From: an uncultured Collinsella sp.
GTDB taxonomy: Bacteria > Actinomycetota > Coriobacteriia > Coriobacteriales > Coriobacteriaceae
Reading direction: 5' to 3'
Length of the DNA stretch: 7,259 nucleotides
Assembly (NCBI GenBank): GCA_902465115.1
Contig: CABQMC010000077.1
Location: forward strand, 1 to 7,259
In this document: in pieces, positions 1 to 5,412 of the stretch
Layout: each line of letters opens with the position of its first letter
Numbering within the stretch: position 1 is the first letter of the stretch
Notes under the pieces: model-generated
Told to the model about the DNA's origin: nothing
Databases searched by the model: none
Seen by the model: the letters and a program-made list of their open reading frames with translations, nothing else
Position numbers and translations under genes: made by a program

Positions 1-1399
1 CCTTCACGGCCTCGGCAGCGGCGCCGGCGGCAACGCTCTTGGCGTCAGCCTTGCCCTGGAAGGCATCGTTGAGCTTGGCGGCCTTCTCGGCGTTCTTGGC
101 GGCGAGCTCCTCTTGGGAAATCTCGGCCTCCTCGGCGCACTTCTGGGCGTCATAGGCACGGAAGAACGGATAGTACAGCACAAAGTCGACGACCAGGATA
201 AGGGCGAGCATCACAAAGGCGAGCGGCTGGAAGCCCAGACCCATGATGGTGCCGATGGGGCCGGGGACGGTCCAAGGCAGCGTGTACATAAAGCCGTTCA
301 TGCCCAAGAAGTCGATAAAGATCTTGAGGATCCAGATGTTGGCGATCGGGGCAAAGACAAACGGGACAAAGAAGACGGGGTTGAGCACGATGGGCGCAGC
401 GAACAGTAGCGGCTCGTTGACGGCAAAGCAGACAGGGACGATGGCGGCCTTACCGACGGCGCGCATCTCCTGGGACTTAGCCAGGAAGCAGAACATAAAG
501 ACCAGGACGAGCGTGGCGCCGGTGCCGCCCATGCAGACGACGAAGTACTGGGCACCCTGGGTCAGGACAGCGGAAGCGTGCTGGCCTGCCTGGAACGCAG
601 CCAGGTTGTCGGTCATGTTGGCAACGAGAGCGGCGGCGATGGCGGGCTCGACGATCGAGGGGCCGTGGACGCCGACGAACCAGAAGAGGCTCATGGCGCC
701 GTAAATCACAGCGAGGCCGATATAGCCGTCGGCAGCGGTGAACAGGGGCTGGAACACCTGGATGACGCCCTGGGCAAAGCAGAAGCCAAAAGCAGCGCGG
801 AAGACGATGTCAAAGACCCAAAAGACGGTGATGCAGACGGAGAAGGGGATGATGTCCTTAAAGGTCTGCGAGATGTTGGGCGGAACCTGCTCGGGCATCT
901 TGACGGTGATGTTGCGCTTGATAAAGAACTTGTAGATGATGCCGGTCACAAACGCAGCGATGAAAGCGGTCAGCAGGCCCTTGGAACCAAGGTAGGTGGT
1001 GTTGAAACCGCTGGCGGCGTCCGTGGCGATCGTGTCGCTCGAAAGGAGCAAGAAGCCGATGATGGCCGCGCACATGCATGAGATAAAGTTAATCTGGTTA
1101 TTCTTGGGCAGGTCGCGGTTCTGAGCGTCGGCGAAGTGCTTGGCCGTGGTGGCGGCGCAGGCGATGGCCAGGATGCCCATGGAGTAGTTGTAGCACTTCC
1201 ACAGAGCGTTGTTGATGTCATCGGGCCAGTAGAAACCCCAGATGTTGGGGACCGAGGCTACCAGGCAGAAGATGGACGAGAAGATGATGATGGGGATGAC
1301 GGAGATAAAGCCGTCGCGGATCGCCTTGAGGTACTTGTTGCGGGCGATCGCGTTGAAAAAGGGCTGGCCCTTTTCGATGATGGCGATGAGTTGCTCCAT
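1..1399 (-). CDS. lacE: Lactose-specific PTS permease EIIC(B), LacE, 3' end cut off
   Basis: Partial gene: 466 codons are visible from the ATG at 1399 to the left edge, with no stop. The product is the membrane permease of the lactose PTS, which moves lactose across the cytoplasmic membrane while it is phosphorylated. The start MEQLIAIIEKGQPFF, the segment GLLTAFIAAFVTGIIYKF (about 141-158), the motif GVHGPSIVEPA (243-253, with His245) and NEP (328-330) match EIIC of the lactose/cellobiose family, and the similarity to lactococcal LacE is high as I recall it. About ten hydrophobic segments cover residues 30-410. From about 415 the chain becomes a charged, Ala/Lys/Glu-rich linker, which in LacE leads to the cytoplasmic EIIB domain with its phosphorylated cysteine; that domain would lie off the window and its presence is inferred. 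An AGGAG ribosome site at about 1406-1410 supports the start. It is divergent from the LacI-type gene. Confidence 0.93.
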   Translation of the reverse strand, partial: MEQLIAIIEKGQPFFNAIARNKYLKAIRDGFISVIPIIIFSSIFCLVASVPNIWGFYWPDDINNALWKCYNYSMGILAIACAATTAKHFADAQNRDLPKNNQINFISCMCAAIIGFLLLSSDTIATDAASGFNTTYLGSKGLLTAFIAAFVTGIIYKFFIKRNITVKMPEQVPPNISQTFKDIIPFSVCITVFWVFDIVFRAAFGFCFAQGVIQVFQPLFTAADGYIGLAVIYGAMSLFWFVGVHGPSIVEPAIAAALVANMTDNLAAFQAGQHASAVLTQGAQYFVVCMGGTGATLVLVFMFCFLAKSQEMRAVGKAAIVPVCFAVNEPLLFAAPIVLNPVFFVPFVFAPIANIWILKIFIDFLGMNGFMYTLPWTVPGPIGTIMGLGFQPLAFVMLALILVVDFVLYYPFFRAYDAQKCAEEAEISQEELAAKNAEKAAKLNDAFQGKADAKSVAAGAAAEAVK

Positions 1400-1432
1400 G
1401 CAATGCTCCTAAGAGTCGGTGGGTTAGCAACG

Positions 1433-1460
1433 ATGGTAGCTTTTGACGTTCGGTTGCCAA
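1433..1460 (-). promoter_or_regulatory. Candidate lacE promoter
   Basis: On the minus strand TTGGCA (1455-1460) and TACCAT (1433-1438) are separated by 16 bases and lie 34 bases or more upstream of the lacE start, matching sigma-70-type -35 and -10 boxes at 4-5 of 6 positions each. The -35 touches the operator-like site at 1460-1478, and the spacer contains TTGACGTT (1443-1450), an exact copy of eight bases from that operator 22 bases away. A repressor bound here would block RNA polymerase. The boxes are seen; promoter activity is inferred. Confidence 0.5.
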
Positions 1461-1478
1461 AATGTTGACGTTGCCATT
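1460..1478. promoter_or_regulatory. LacI-type operator candidate, lacE-proximal
   Basis: AAATGTTGACGTTGCCATT is an imperfect palindrome around a central CG (between 1469 and 1470), the usual shape of a LacI/GalR-family operator. It recurs in inverted orientation at 1581-1599 with 18 of 19 bases identical. It abuts the candidate -35 box of lacE. The likely ligand is the LacI-family protein encoded next door, which is an inference from position. Confidence 0.6.
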
Positions 1479-1491
1479 TTGTGACACAAAA
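1477..1491. promoter_or_regulatory. Perfect 15-base palindrome beside the operator
   Basis: TTTTGTGACACAAAA has 7-base arms that match perfectly around a single central A. It overlaps the outer end of the lacE-proximal operator by two bases. The other operator copy is flanked at the equivalent side by TGTGTTTGCACA (1570-1581), which keeps the TGTG/CACA arms. It may be a binding site for a second regulator or an extension of the operator; the protein is unknown. Confidence 0.35.
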
Positions 1492-1540
1492 AAAGACGCG
1501 AACCGGTGGTTCCTGTGCCTGCGAACCGTCGATTCCTTAC

Positions 1541-1556
1541 GCGTAAACGTTTGAGC
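1541..1556. promoter_or_regulatory. Third LacI-type palindrome candidate
   Basis: GCGTAAACGTTTGAGC is a near-palindrome with the perfect core AAACGTTT, centred on CG like LacI/GalR-family operators. Its centre is 41 bases from the operator at 1581-1599 and 79 from that at 1460-1478. Its outer bases differ from the other two sites, so it could serve another LacI-family protein or be an auxiliary site. Confidence 0.35.
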
Positions 1557-1580
1557 CGCCCGGTGGCTCTGTGTTTGCAC

Positions 1581-1599
1581 AATGGCAACGTTAACATTT
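1581..1599. promoter_or_regulatory. LacI-type operator candidate, regulator-proximal
   Basis: AATGGCAACGTTAACATTT is the inverted partner of 1460-1478, differing at one base (1593). The core ATGGCAACGTTAACAT is the more symmetrical of the two. The centres of the pair are 120 bases apart. It lies between the lacE promoter and the LacI-type gene, so it could contribute to looping or to autoregulation. Function is inferred. Confidence 0.6.
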
Positions 1600-1684
1600 G
1601 GGCGACAAAAGCCGTTCGGGGAAGCAAAAATGTCGGTGAACGGTAGGTTTTGGGTGGTGAGCGTATGGTGGGGGAGGCGTTAGA

Positions 1685-1690
1685 TATACT
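1685..1690 (+). promoter_or_regulatory. Possible -10 box of the LacI-type gene
   Basis: TATACT matches the -10 consensus at 5 of 6 bases and lies 66 bases before the regulator start. No good -35 box is found 16-18 bases upstream, so the assignment is weak. Confidence 0.3.
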
Positions 1691-1756
1691 TGAAGACGTT
1701 TCATTTGACTGCGTAGGGTGCCACCAATGGCATCGTTGACATAGAAAGATCGACCT

Positions 1757-2761
1757 ATGGCCGCTGTTAAAAAATCGGTATCCGTCAAAGACGTGGCGCG
1801 CCTCGCGGGCGTCTCGGAGCAGACGGTCTCGCGCACCGTGCACGATTCGCCCAGTGTGCGCCCCGAGACCAAGGAACGCGTGCGTGCCGCCATGCGCGAG
1901 CTGGGGTATCGCCCCAATTTCGCCGGTCGATCGCTGCGCCGTGGCAAGTTTAAGACCGTCGGCGTCGCCATGTTCAACATTACCGGTACCGGCAACCTCG
2001 ACCGTATGGAGGGCTTTGCCGCCGCGGCCGACAAACATGGCTATGCCATCACCCTCACTAAAGTAGATGGACATCCCTATACCCTCGAGAGCGCATCGTC
2101 GCGTATGAGCGCGCTGCCGGTAGACGGCATGGTCGTGATCATGAATCGCATGCCGGCGGACTTTGGCACCTTCGAGCCGCTGCCCGGCATGCAGACGGTG
2201 CTCGTTACGATGCTGGAGCACCCGCTCTGTTCAACGGTCGATAACGACCAGTTCGATTGCTCGCGCCAGGTGGTCGAGTACTTGCTGGGGCGGGGGCACA
2301 AAACCGTGCACTTTATCTCGTGTCCCGAGCGCTCGCTTTCGGGCATGCGGCGCGAGGAAGGCTGGCGCGAGACATTGCGCGCGCATGGTATTGAACCGCC
2401 GCGACTCGTCCGTGGGGATTGGACGGCACAGAGCGGATATGCTGCCGGTCAGGCTCTGGCGGAAGATCCGACCTGTACGGCCATTTATGCTTCCAACGAT
2501 GCCATGGCCTACGGCTGCATTCGCGGGCTCGAGTCGTGCGGAAGGCGTGTGCCCGAGGACGTGAGCGTGGTGGGTGTTGATGACAGCCTGGGCGATATCG
2601 TGCCCGACCGTCGCCTGACCACGGTGCGCTTTGACAACAAGCGCGTCGGCATGTGGGCGGTCGACAAGATTGCCGGCGCCGATGGGGGTGCGTCTGGCGT
2701 GGAGCACATGCTGATTCCCGGTGTGCTCGTAGAGGGCGATACGGTGCGCGATTTGCGTTAA
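1757..2761 (+). CDS. LacI/GalR-family transcriptional repressor
   Basis: Sugar-responsive DNA-binding regulator of 334 residues, the usual length for the family. Residues 8-54 form the LacI helix-turn-helix, with VKDVARLAGVSEQTVSRTV and the closing ELGYRPN; the hinge follows at 55-64 with the conserved Leu60 that wedges into the operator. The rest is a periplasmic-binding-protein-like effector and dimer domain, including YASNDAMAYG and the stretch PEDVSVVGVDD typical of the family C-terminal half. No obvious tetramerisation tail is present, so it is probably a dimer. A weak GAAAG ribosome site precedes the ATG by 8 bases. It is divergent from lacE and surrounded by CG-centred palindromes, so it most likely controls lacE and itself; the inducer is unknown. 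Lactose PTS loci of lactic acid bacteria usually use a DeoR-family LacR instead, so the name lacR is avoided. Confidence 0.9.
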   Translation: MAAVKKSVSVKDVARLAGVSEQTVSRTVHDSPSVRPETKERVRAAMRELGYRPNFAGRSLRRGKFKTVGVAMFNITGTGNLDRMEGFAAAADKHGYAITLTKVDGHPYTLESASSRMSALPVDGMVVIMNRMPADFGTFEPLPGMQTVLVTMLEHPLCSTVDNDQFDCSRQVVEYLLGRGHKTVHFISCPERSLSGMRREEGWRETLRAHGIEPPRLVRGDWTAQSGYAAGQALAEDPTCTAIYASNDAMAYGCIRGLESCGRRVPEDVSVVGVDDSLGDIVPDRRLTTVRFDNKRVGMWAVDKIAGADGGASGVEHMLIPGVLVEGDTVRDLR

Positions 2762-2792
2762 GGTGCGGCCCTGTTTGGGTTGCTGCTAATTG

Positions 2793-2878
2793 TGTTCGAT
2801 ATTGTTCAGATTGGTTTAAAAACCGTTCACGGGCGAAAAGTGACCGTTCATAGTTCGAAATTACGTTTTGAGCTGTTC
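2793..2878. promoter_or_regulatory. GTTC half-site cluster upstream of lacF
   Basis: Six GTTC cores lie on the plus strand at 2794, 2804, 2825, 2846, 2853 and 2875. The first four are spaced 10, 21 and 21 bases, which puts them on one face of the helix. Two are exact copies of ACCGTTCA (2822-2829, 2843-2850). The region also contains GGTTTAAAAACC (2813-2824), an inverted repeat. The arrangement resembles an array of half-sites for a dimeric or oligomeric regulator. No terminator for the upstream regulator gene was recognised in 2762-2975. Confidence 0.45.
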
Positions 2879-2897
2879 TTTTTTGTTTGAATGTTAT
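2868..2897 (+). promoter_or_regulatory. Candidate lacF promoter
   Basis: TTGAGC (2868-2873) and TGTTAT (2892-2897) match the -35 and -10 consensus at 4 of 6 bases each with an 18-base spacer. A TGTTC half-site sits at the start of the spacer. This would give a leader of about 70 bases before lacF. Weak boxes; inferred. Confidence 0.3.
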
Positions 2898-2975
2898 TGT
2901 TTCTGTCATACACAACGCAGCGCGTATGCCCGGACGCGATGCTCTCCATTGGTTCATATGTGAAAGGAACGCAAT

Positions 2976-3314
2976 ATGGCAACCAAAGAAGAAATCTCGA
3001 TGGTTGGATTCGAGATCGTCGCATACGCAGGTGACGCCCAGACCGATCTGCTTGCAGCGCTCGATGCTGCTCGCGAGGGTGACTTTGAGAAGGCCGAACA
3101 GCTGCACAAGGATGCCAGCGATGCGCTCATCGGTGCCCACGACACGCAGACCAAACTGCTTTCGCAGGAGGCCGGCGGTGGCGAGATGGAGATGACCTTC
3201 ATCATGGCTCACGCTCAGGACACTCTCATGACCACTATGATCCTGGAGAAGCAGACCCGCTTTACCATCGATGCCTACAAGCGCATCGCCGAGCTCGAGG
3301 CCAAGCTCGCCTAA
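2976..3314 (+). CDS. lacF: Lactose-specific PTS EIIA, LacF
   Basis: Cytoplasmic phosphocarrier of the lactose/cellobiose PTS family, 112 residues (family about 100-110). It accepts phosphate from HPr and passes it to the EIIB domain of the permease. The N-terminal MVGFEIVAYAGDAQTDLLAAL (residues 9-29) is the family signature; His79 in MAHAQDTLMTT (77-87) corresponds to the phosphorylated histidine and Asp82 to the residue that binds the metal in the trimer core. The protein is all alpha-helical. AAAGGA (2963-2968) lies 7 bases before the ATG and fixes the start. The gene stands alone with its own leader and terminator, separated from lacE by the regulator gene, whereas lacF and lacE are usually adjacent. 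LacE at the left edge is the natural partner. Confidence 0.95.
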   Translation: MATKEEISMVGFEIVAYAGDAQTDLLAALDAAREGDFEKAEQLHKDASDALIGAHDTQTKLLSQEAGGGEMEMTFIMAHAQDTLMTTMILEKQTRFTIDAYKRIAELEAKLA

Positions 3315-3341
3315 CGAGCCCTCACAGCCAAGTCCCCTTCC

Positions 3342-3375
3342 AAAAGCTCTGCCGCTACCCGCGGCAGGGCTTTTT
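3342..3375 (+). terminator. Intrinsic terminator after lacF
   Basis: The stem AAAAGCTCTGCCGC pairs with GCGGCAGGGCTTTT (one G-U pair) around a 5-base TACCC loop and ends in five T. It begins 27 bases after the lacF stop, so lacF transcription probably ends here. The A-run on the other side could make it act in both directions. Confidence 0.9.
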
Positions 3376-3389
3376 CTGTCCTCCTCCAA

Positions 3390-3454
3390 GTTGCGGTGAA
3401 ATGGGGACTGAATAGGGGCCGGCGGGCGCAAAACAATCCCTATTCCACCGCAAC
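3390..3454. repeat. Inverted-repeat intergenic element, 18-base arms
   Basis: GTTGCGGTGAAATGGGGA (3390-3407) pairs with TCCCTATTCCACCGCAAC (3437-3454) with one mismatch and one G-U pair, around a GC-rich 29-base centre. There is no T-run, so it does not look like a terminator. It is followed 13 bases later by a second repeat type, which suggests a mosaic of REP-like palindromic elements. Only one copy is in the window. Confidence 0.65.
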
Positions 3455-3467
3455 TCATCCCGAGACA

Positions 3468-3500
3468 GTCATTGGGGACGTTCTTAAACGACTAGTCGTT
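3468..3500 (+). repeat. Dispersed palindromic repeat, copy 1
   Basis: Thirty-three bases beginning GTCATTGGGGACGTTCTTAA recur in inverted orientation at 7186-7218 with 30 of 33 identical. The copy ends in the perfect 14-base palindrome AACGACTAGTCGTT (3487-3500). Unlike the second copy it lacks the mirrored GGGGA arm, so it is a half-element. Its size, palindromes and intergenic position resemble REP elements. Confidence 0.75.
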
Positions 3501-3599
3501 GGGGGCAGTCTTGGTGCGCTCCGTTCGTCCTCCCGTTCGATTTTTGCTCGGTGGGTATACTTCCTTTCGCATTAAACGCCGGACTGAGGAGGTATCCAA

Positions 3600-4613
3600 A
3601 TGCCGGATAACGGGTCAATACAAAAAAGAGATGCGCACGAGATGGCTTATGGGCGTCCTGTCCAGATAACCGAGCACACGACGGTAACAGAGTTGCAGCC
3701 CAGCCTGTCCGATGTCGTGTGCGCAAACAAAAAGCTGCAGATTGGCTTTATCGTTGCGCTCGTGGTACTGGCGCTGCTGTCGGGCTTTGTAGCTCGTCCG
3801 CATTTTGCCGATACCAAAACTTGGGACTCCACCATCGAGGTCATCGATCAAAAGAAAGGTAACGTACTGGCGCTCACGACCTCGTGCGTCGCCCTATCTG
3901 CGGGTATCACTGCGCTGCCGGGCGATACGGGAACGCCAGTTGCCGAGCAGCTCGCACAGCTTTCAGGCAACCTTGGTATCGTGCTTGCCGTGCTATACCT
4001 AGAGAAATATTTGCTCACAATTTTGTGGTCGGTTGGCCTGGGCATCTTAATCCCGTTTGCGTTGGTGCTCTTTGCGGTGTCGCTCGGCATTCACGGGCGC
4101 TGGAGCACGAGCACTGTCCTGCGCCGTGTGGCGACGCGCGCGCTGGTGGTTGCCGTGATCGGCATGGCGCTCGTGCCCGCGAGCGTATGGGTGTCGCAGA
4201 AGGTCGATGAAACGTATCGCGTTAGCATCGAGGCGGCCGAGCAAAAGGCGGCCGACGCTGCGAGTGCGGCAGATAGCGATAGCTCCAAAACAAGCAAGAA
4301 AAAGACCGAGTCCGCAGAGTCCAAGAACGTGCTTGAGCAGCTTGCCGACGGTGCCTCGAGCCTGGTCACGTCGGTAACCAGTGGTGCCAAGCAGATGACC
4401 GACGAGATCGTGCAGCAGGTGACCGACCTTATCGAAGGCGTCATCGTGATGATCGTGACCTCGTGCGTGATTCCATTGCTGGTGCTCGCGGCGTTTTTGT
4501 GGCTGGGGCACACCCTGCTGGGGATTGATATCTCCGGTCCCGCGAACTATTTGACGGGCCGCTTTCTGGGTGCTCCGTCCAAGCATGCCAAGAAGGGCAG
4601 GCAGTCTGAGTAG
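3600..4613 (+). CDS. Unrecognised multi-pass membrane protein
   Basis: A 337-residue protein that I cannot assign to a family. The first 44 residues are polar, so there is no N-terminal signal peptide. Hydrophobic segments lie at about 46-64, 88-106, 122-143, 145-164, 180-198 and 280-306, suggesting five or six membrane helices. Residues 199-278 form a long hydrophilic stretch with Ala/Lys/Asp/Ser-rich low complexity (about 210-242) and then an amphipathic helix-like part (VLEQLADGASSLVTSVTSG); its side of the membrane is unclear. The tail is basic. The start is firm: GAGGAGG (3586-3592) lies 7 bases upstream. It has its own terminator and lies between lacF and lacA on the same strand. A role in sugar uptake is not shown; the six-segment count does not by itself point to a transporter family. 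Confidence 0.85.
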   Translation: MPDNGSIQKRDAHEMAYGRPVQITEHTTVTELQPSLSDVVCANKKLQIGFIVALVVLALLSGFVARPHFADTKTWDSTIEVIDQKKGNVLALTTSCVALSAGITALPGDTGTPVAEQLAQLSGNLGIVLAVLYLEKYLLTILWSVGLGILIPFALVLFAVSLGIHGRWSTSTVLRRVATRALVVAVIGMALVPASVWVSQKVDETYRVSIEAAEQKAADAASAADSDSSKTSKKKTESAESKNVLEQLADGASSLVTSVTSGAKQMTDEIVQQVTDLIEGVIVMIVTSCVIPLLVLAAFLWLGHTLLGIDISGPANYLTGRFLGAPSKHAKKGRQSE

Positions 4614-4647
4614 GCGGCAAAGCGTTCTTTGGAAGATTAACCGTAAG

Positions 4648-4682
4648 AAGGGCGGCCGAGACACGTTCTCGGTCGCCCTTTT
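4648..4682 (+). terminator. Intrinsic terminator after the membrane protein gene
   Basis: AAGGGCGGCCGAGA pairs with TCTCGGTCGCCCTT (one G-U pair) around the loop CACGT and runs into TTTTGTTTG. It lies 35 bases after the stop at 4613. It separates this unit from the lacA promoter region. Confidence 0.9.
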
Positions 4683-4741
4683 GTTTGTTGAACACGTGGT
4701 CGCTACGTCCGTGCCGGGCCCAAAAGGTCAGCAATCATCCG

Positions 4742-4826
4742 CGAACGGTAATTGTTCAAAAAAGAACAAAGACAAACAAATAATTGTTGCAGTTAATGTT
4801 CGAATGTGTTCAAATAAACATGAACA
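4742..4826. promoter_or_regulatory. TGTTC/GAACA half-site cluster upstream of lacA
   Basis: The perfect inverted repeat TTGTTC-AAAAAA-GAACAA lies at 4752-4769, a second one TGTTC-N10-GAACA at 4807-4826, and a further TGTTC at 4797-4801, exactly 10 bases before 4807. CGAACGGT (4742-4749) is the reverse of the ACCGTTC motif in the lacF leader. The stretch is strikingly AT-rich for this DNA. TTGCAG (4787-4792) and TCAAAT (4810-4815), 17 bases apart, are a weak promoter candidate overlapped by the half-sites, which would suit repression. The rest of 4683-4920 shows no other clear structure except the possible leader ORF. Confidence 0.55.
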
Positions 4827-4924
4827 GTGAAGAACCGCACATTCAGATGCCCGGACCTGAACGCGATTCAACACTTCCAAACAGAAACTGCGCACCTGCG
4901 TATCTCTCAAGGAGGATGTCATGA
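4820..4924 (+). CDS. Possible 34-codon leader ORF coupled to lacA
   Basis: An ATG at 4820 opens a frame of 34 codons whose TGA (4922-4924) overlaps the lacA ATG in the arrangement ATGA, typical of translational coupling. The peptide would begin MNSEEPHIQMPGPERD. There is no ribosome binding site before it; it could be read only if the transcript starts at or close to 4820, which the weak -10 candidate at 4810-4815 would allow. The chance of a random 34-codon frame ending here is not small, so this is tentative. Confidence 0.2.
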   Translation: MNSEEPHIQMPGPERDSTLPNRNCAPAYLSRRMS

Positions 4925-5349
4925 GAGTTGTAATCGCTTCCGATGCCGACGGTATGTCGATGAAGGAGTCCATCAAGGAGATGCTCATCGCCGACGGTCA
5001 CGAGGTCGTCGACTATTCCGAGACCCCTGCCGCGGACTTTGTCGATTCCGCCACCGCCGTTGCCAAGGACCTGCTGGAGCACAAGGATTCTCAGGGCTTC
5101 GCATTCGATAAGTACGGCGTCGGCTCCTATATGGCCGCCGTCAAGATCAAGGGCATGGTCGTCGCCAACATTTCCGATGAGCGTTCCGCTTACATGACCC
5201 GCGAGCACAACGGCTCGCGCATGGTCACCATGGGTCCGGGCGTTGTGGGCACCGAGGTCGCCAAGAAGATCGCCCGCGAGTTCCTGCGCGCCCAGTACGC
5301 CGGCGGCCGTCACCAGATCCGTGTCGACATGCTCAACAAGATGGCCTAA
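4921..5349 (+). CDS. lacA: Galactose-6-phosphate isomerase subunit LacA
   Basis: Cytoplasmic subunit of the LacAB enzyme that converts galactose-6-phosphate to tagatose-6-phosphate. The 142-residue length equals that of known LacA and the protein belongs to the RpiB/LacAB sugar-phosphate isomerase family. Segments KIKGMVVANISDERSAYMTR (75-94) and the C-terminus GGRHQIRVDMLNKM are nearly the same as in lactococcal LacA. Where RpiB and LacB have the catalytic CGTG loop, LacA has DKYGVG (63-68) without cysteine, as is normal for this subunit, so it depends on LacB for the active site. AAGGAGG (4909-4915) lies 5 bases before the ATG. It is first in the lacA-lacB pair, 63 bases ahead of lacB, and is preceded by a half-site-rich control region. 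Confidence 0.96.
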   Translation: MRVVIASDADGMSMKESIKEMLIADGHEVVDYSETPAADFVDSATAVAKDLLEHKDSQGFAFDKYGVGSYMAAVKIKGMVVANISDERSAYMTREHNGSRMVTMGPGVVGTEVAKKIAREFLRAQYAGGRHQIRVDMLNKMA

Positions 5350-5412
5350 CGAGAGCCACCGAGAACTCGAACTTCTACCTCAACTTGTGAATTCAGACGA
5401 AAGGACGTTCTG

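Noticed and set aside
113..1081. Plus-strand reading frames of up to 167 codons opposite lacE
   Set aside because: They lie antisense to a clearly homologous permease frame, have biased compositions typical of antisense frames in GC-rich genes, and lack convincing ribosome sites.
1736..1741. TTGACA as the -35 box of the LacI-type gene
   Set aside because: It is only 15 bases before the start codon, too close to serve as the -35 of that gene.
2313..3458. Minus-strand frame of 381 codons spanning the regulator end, the intergenic region and lacF
   Set aside because: It is antisense to two genes with recognised families, crosses two intergenic regions and a terminator, and shows no family motif.
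3387..3510. CRISPR array suspected from the repeats near 3390-3510
   Set aside because: The repeats are of two different kinds, there is no regular repeat-spacer series, and no cas gene is visible.
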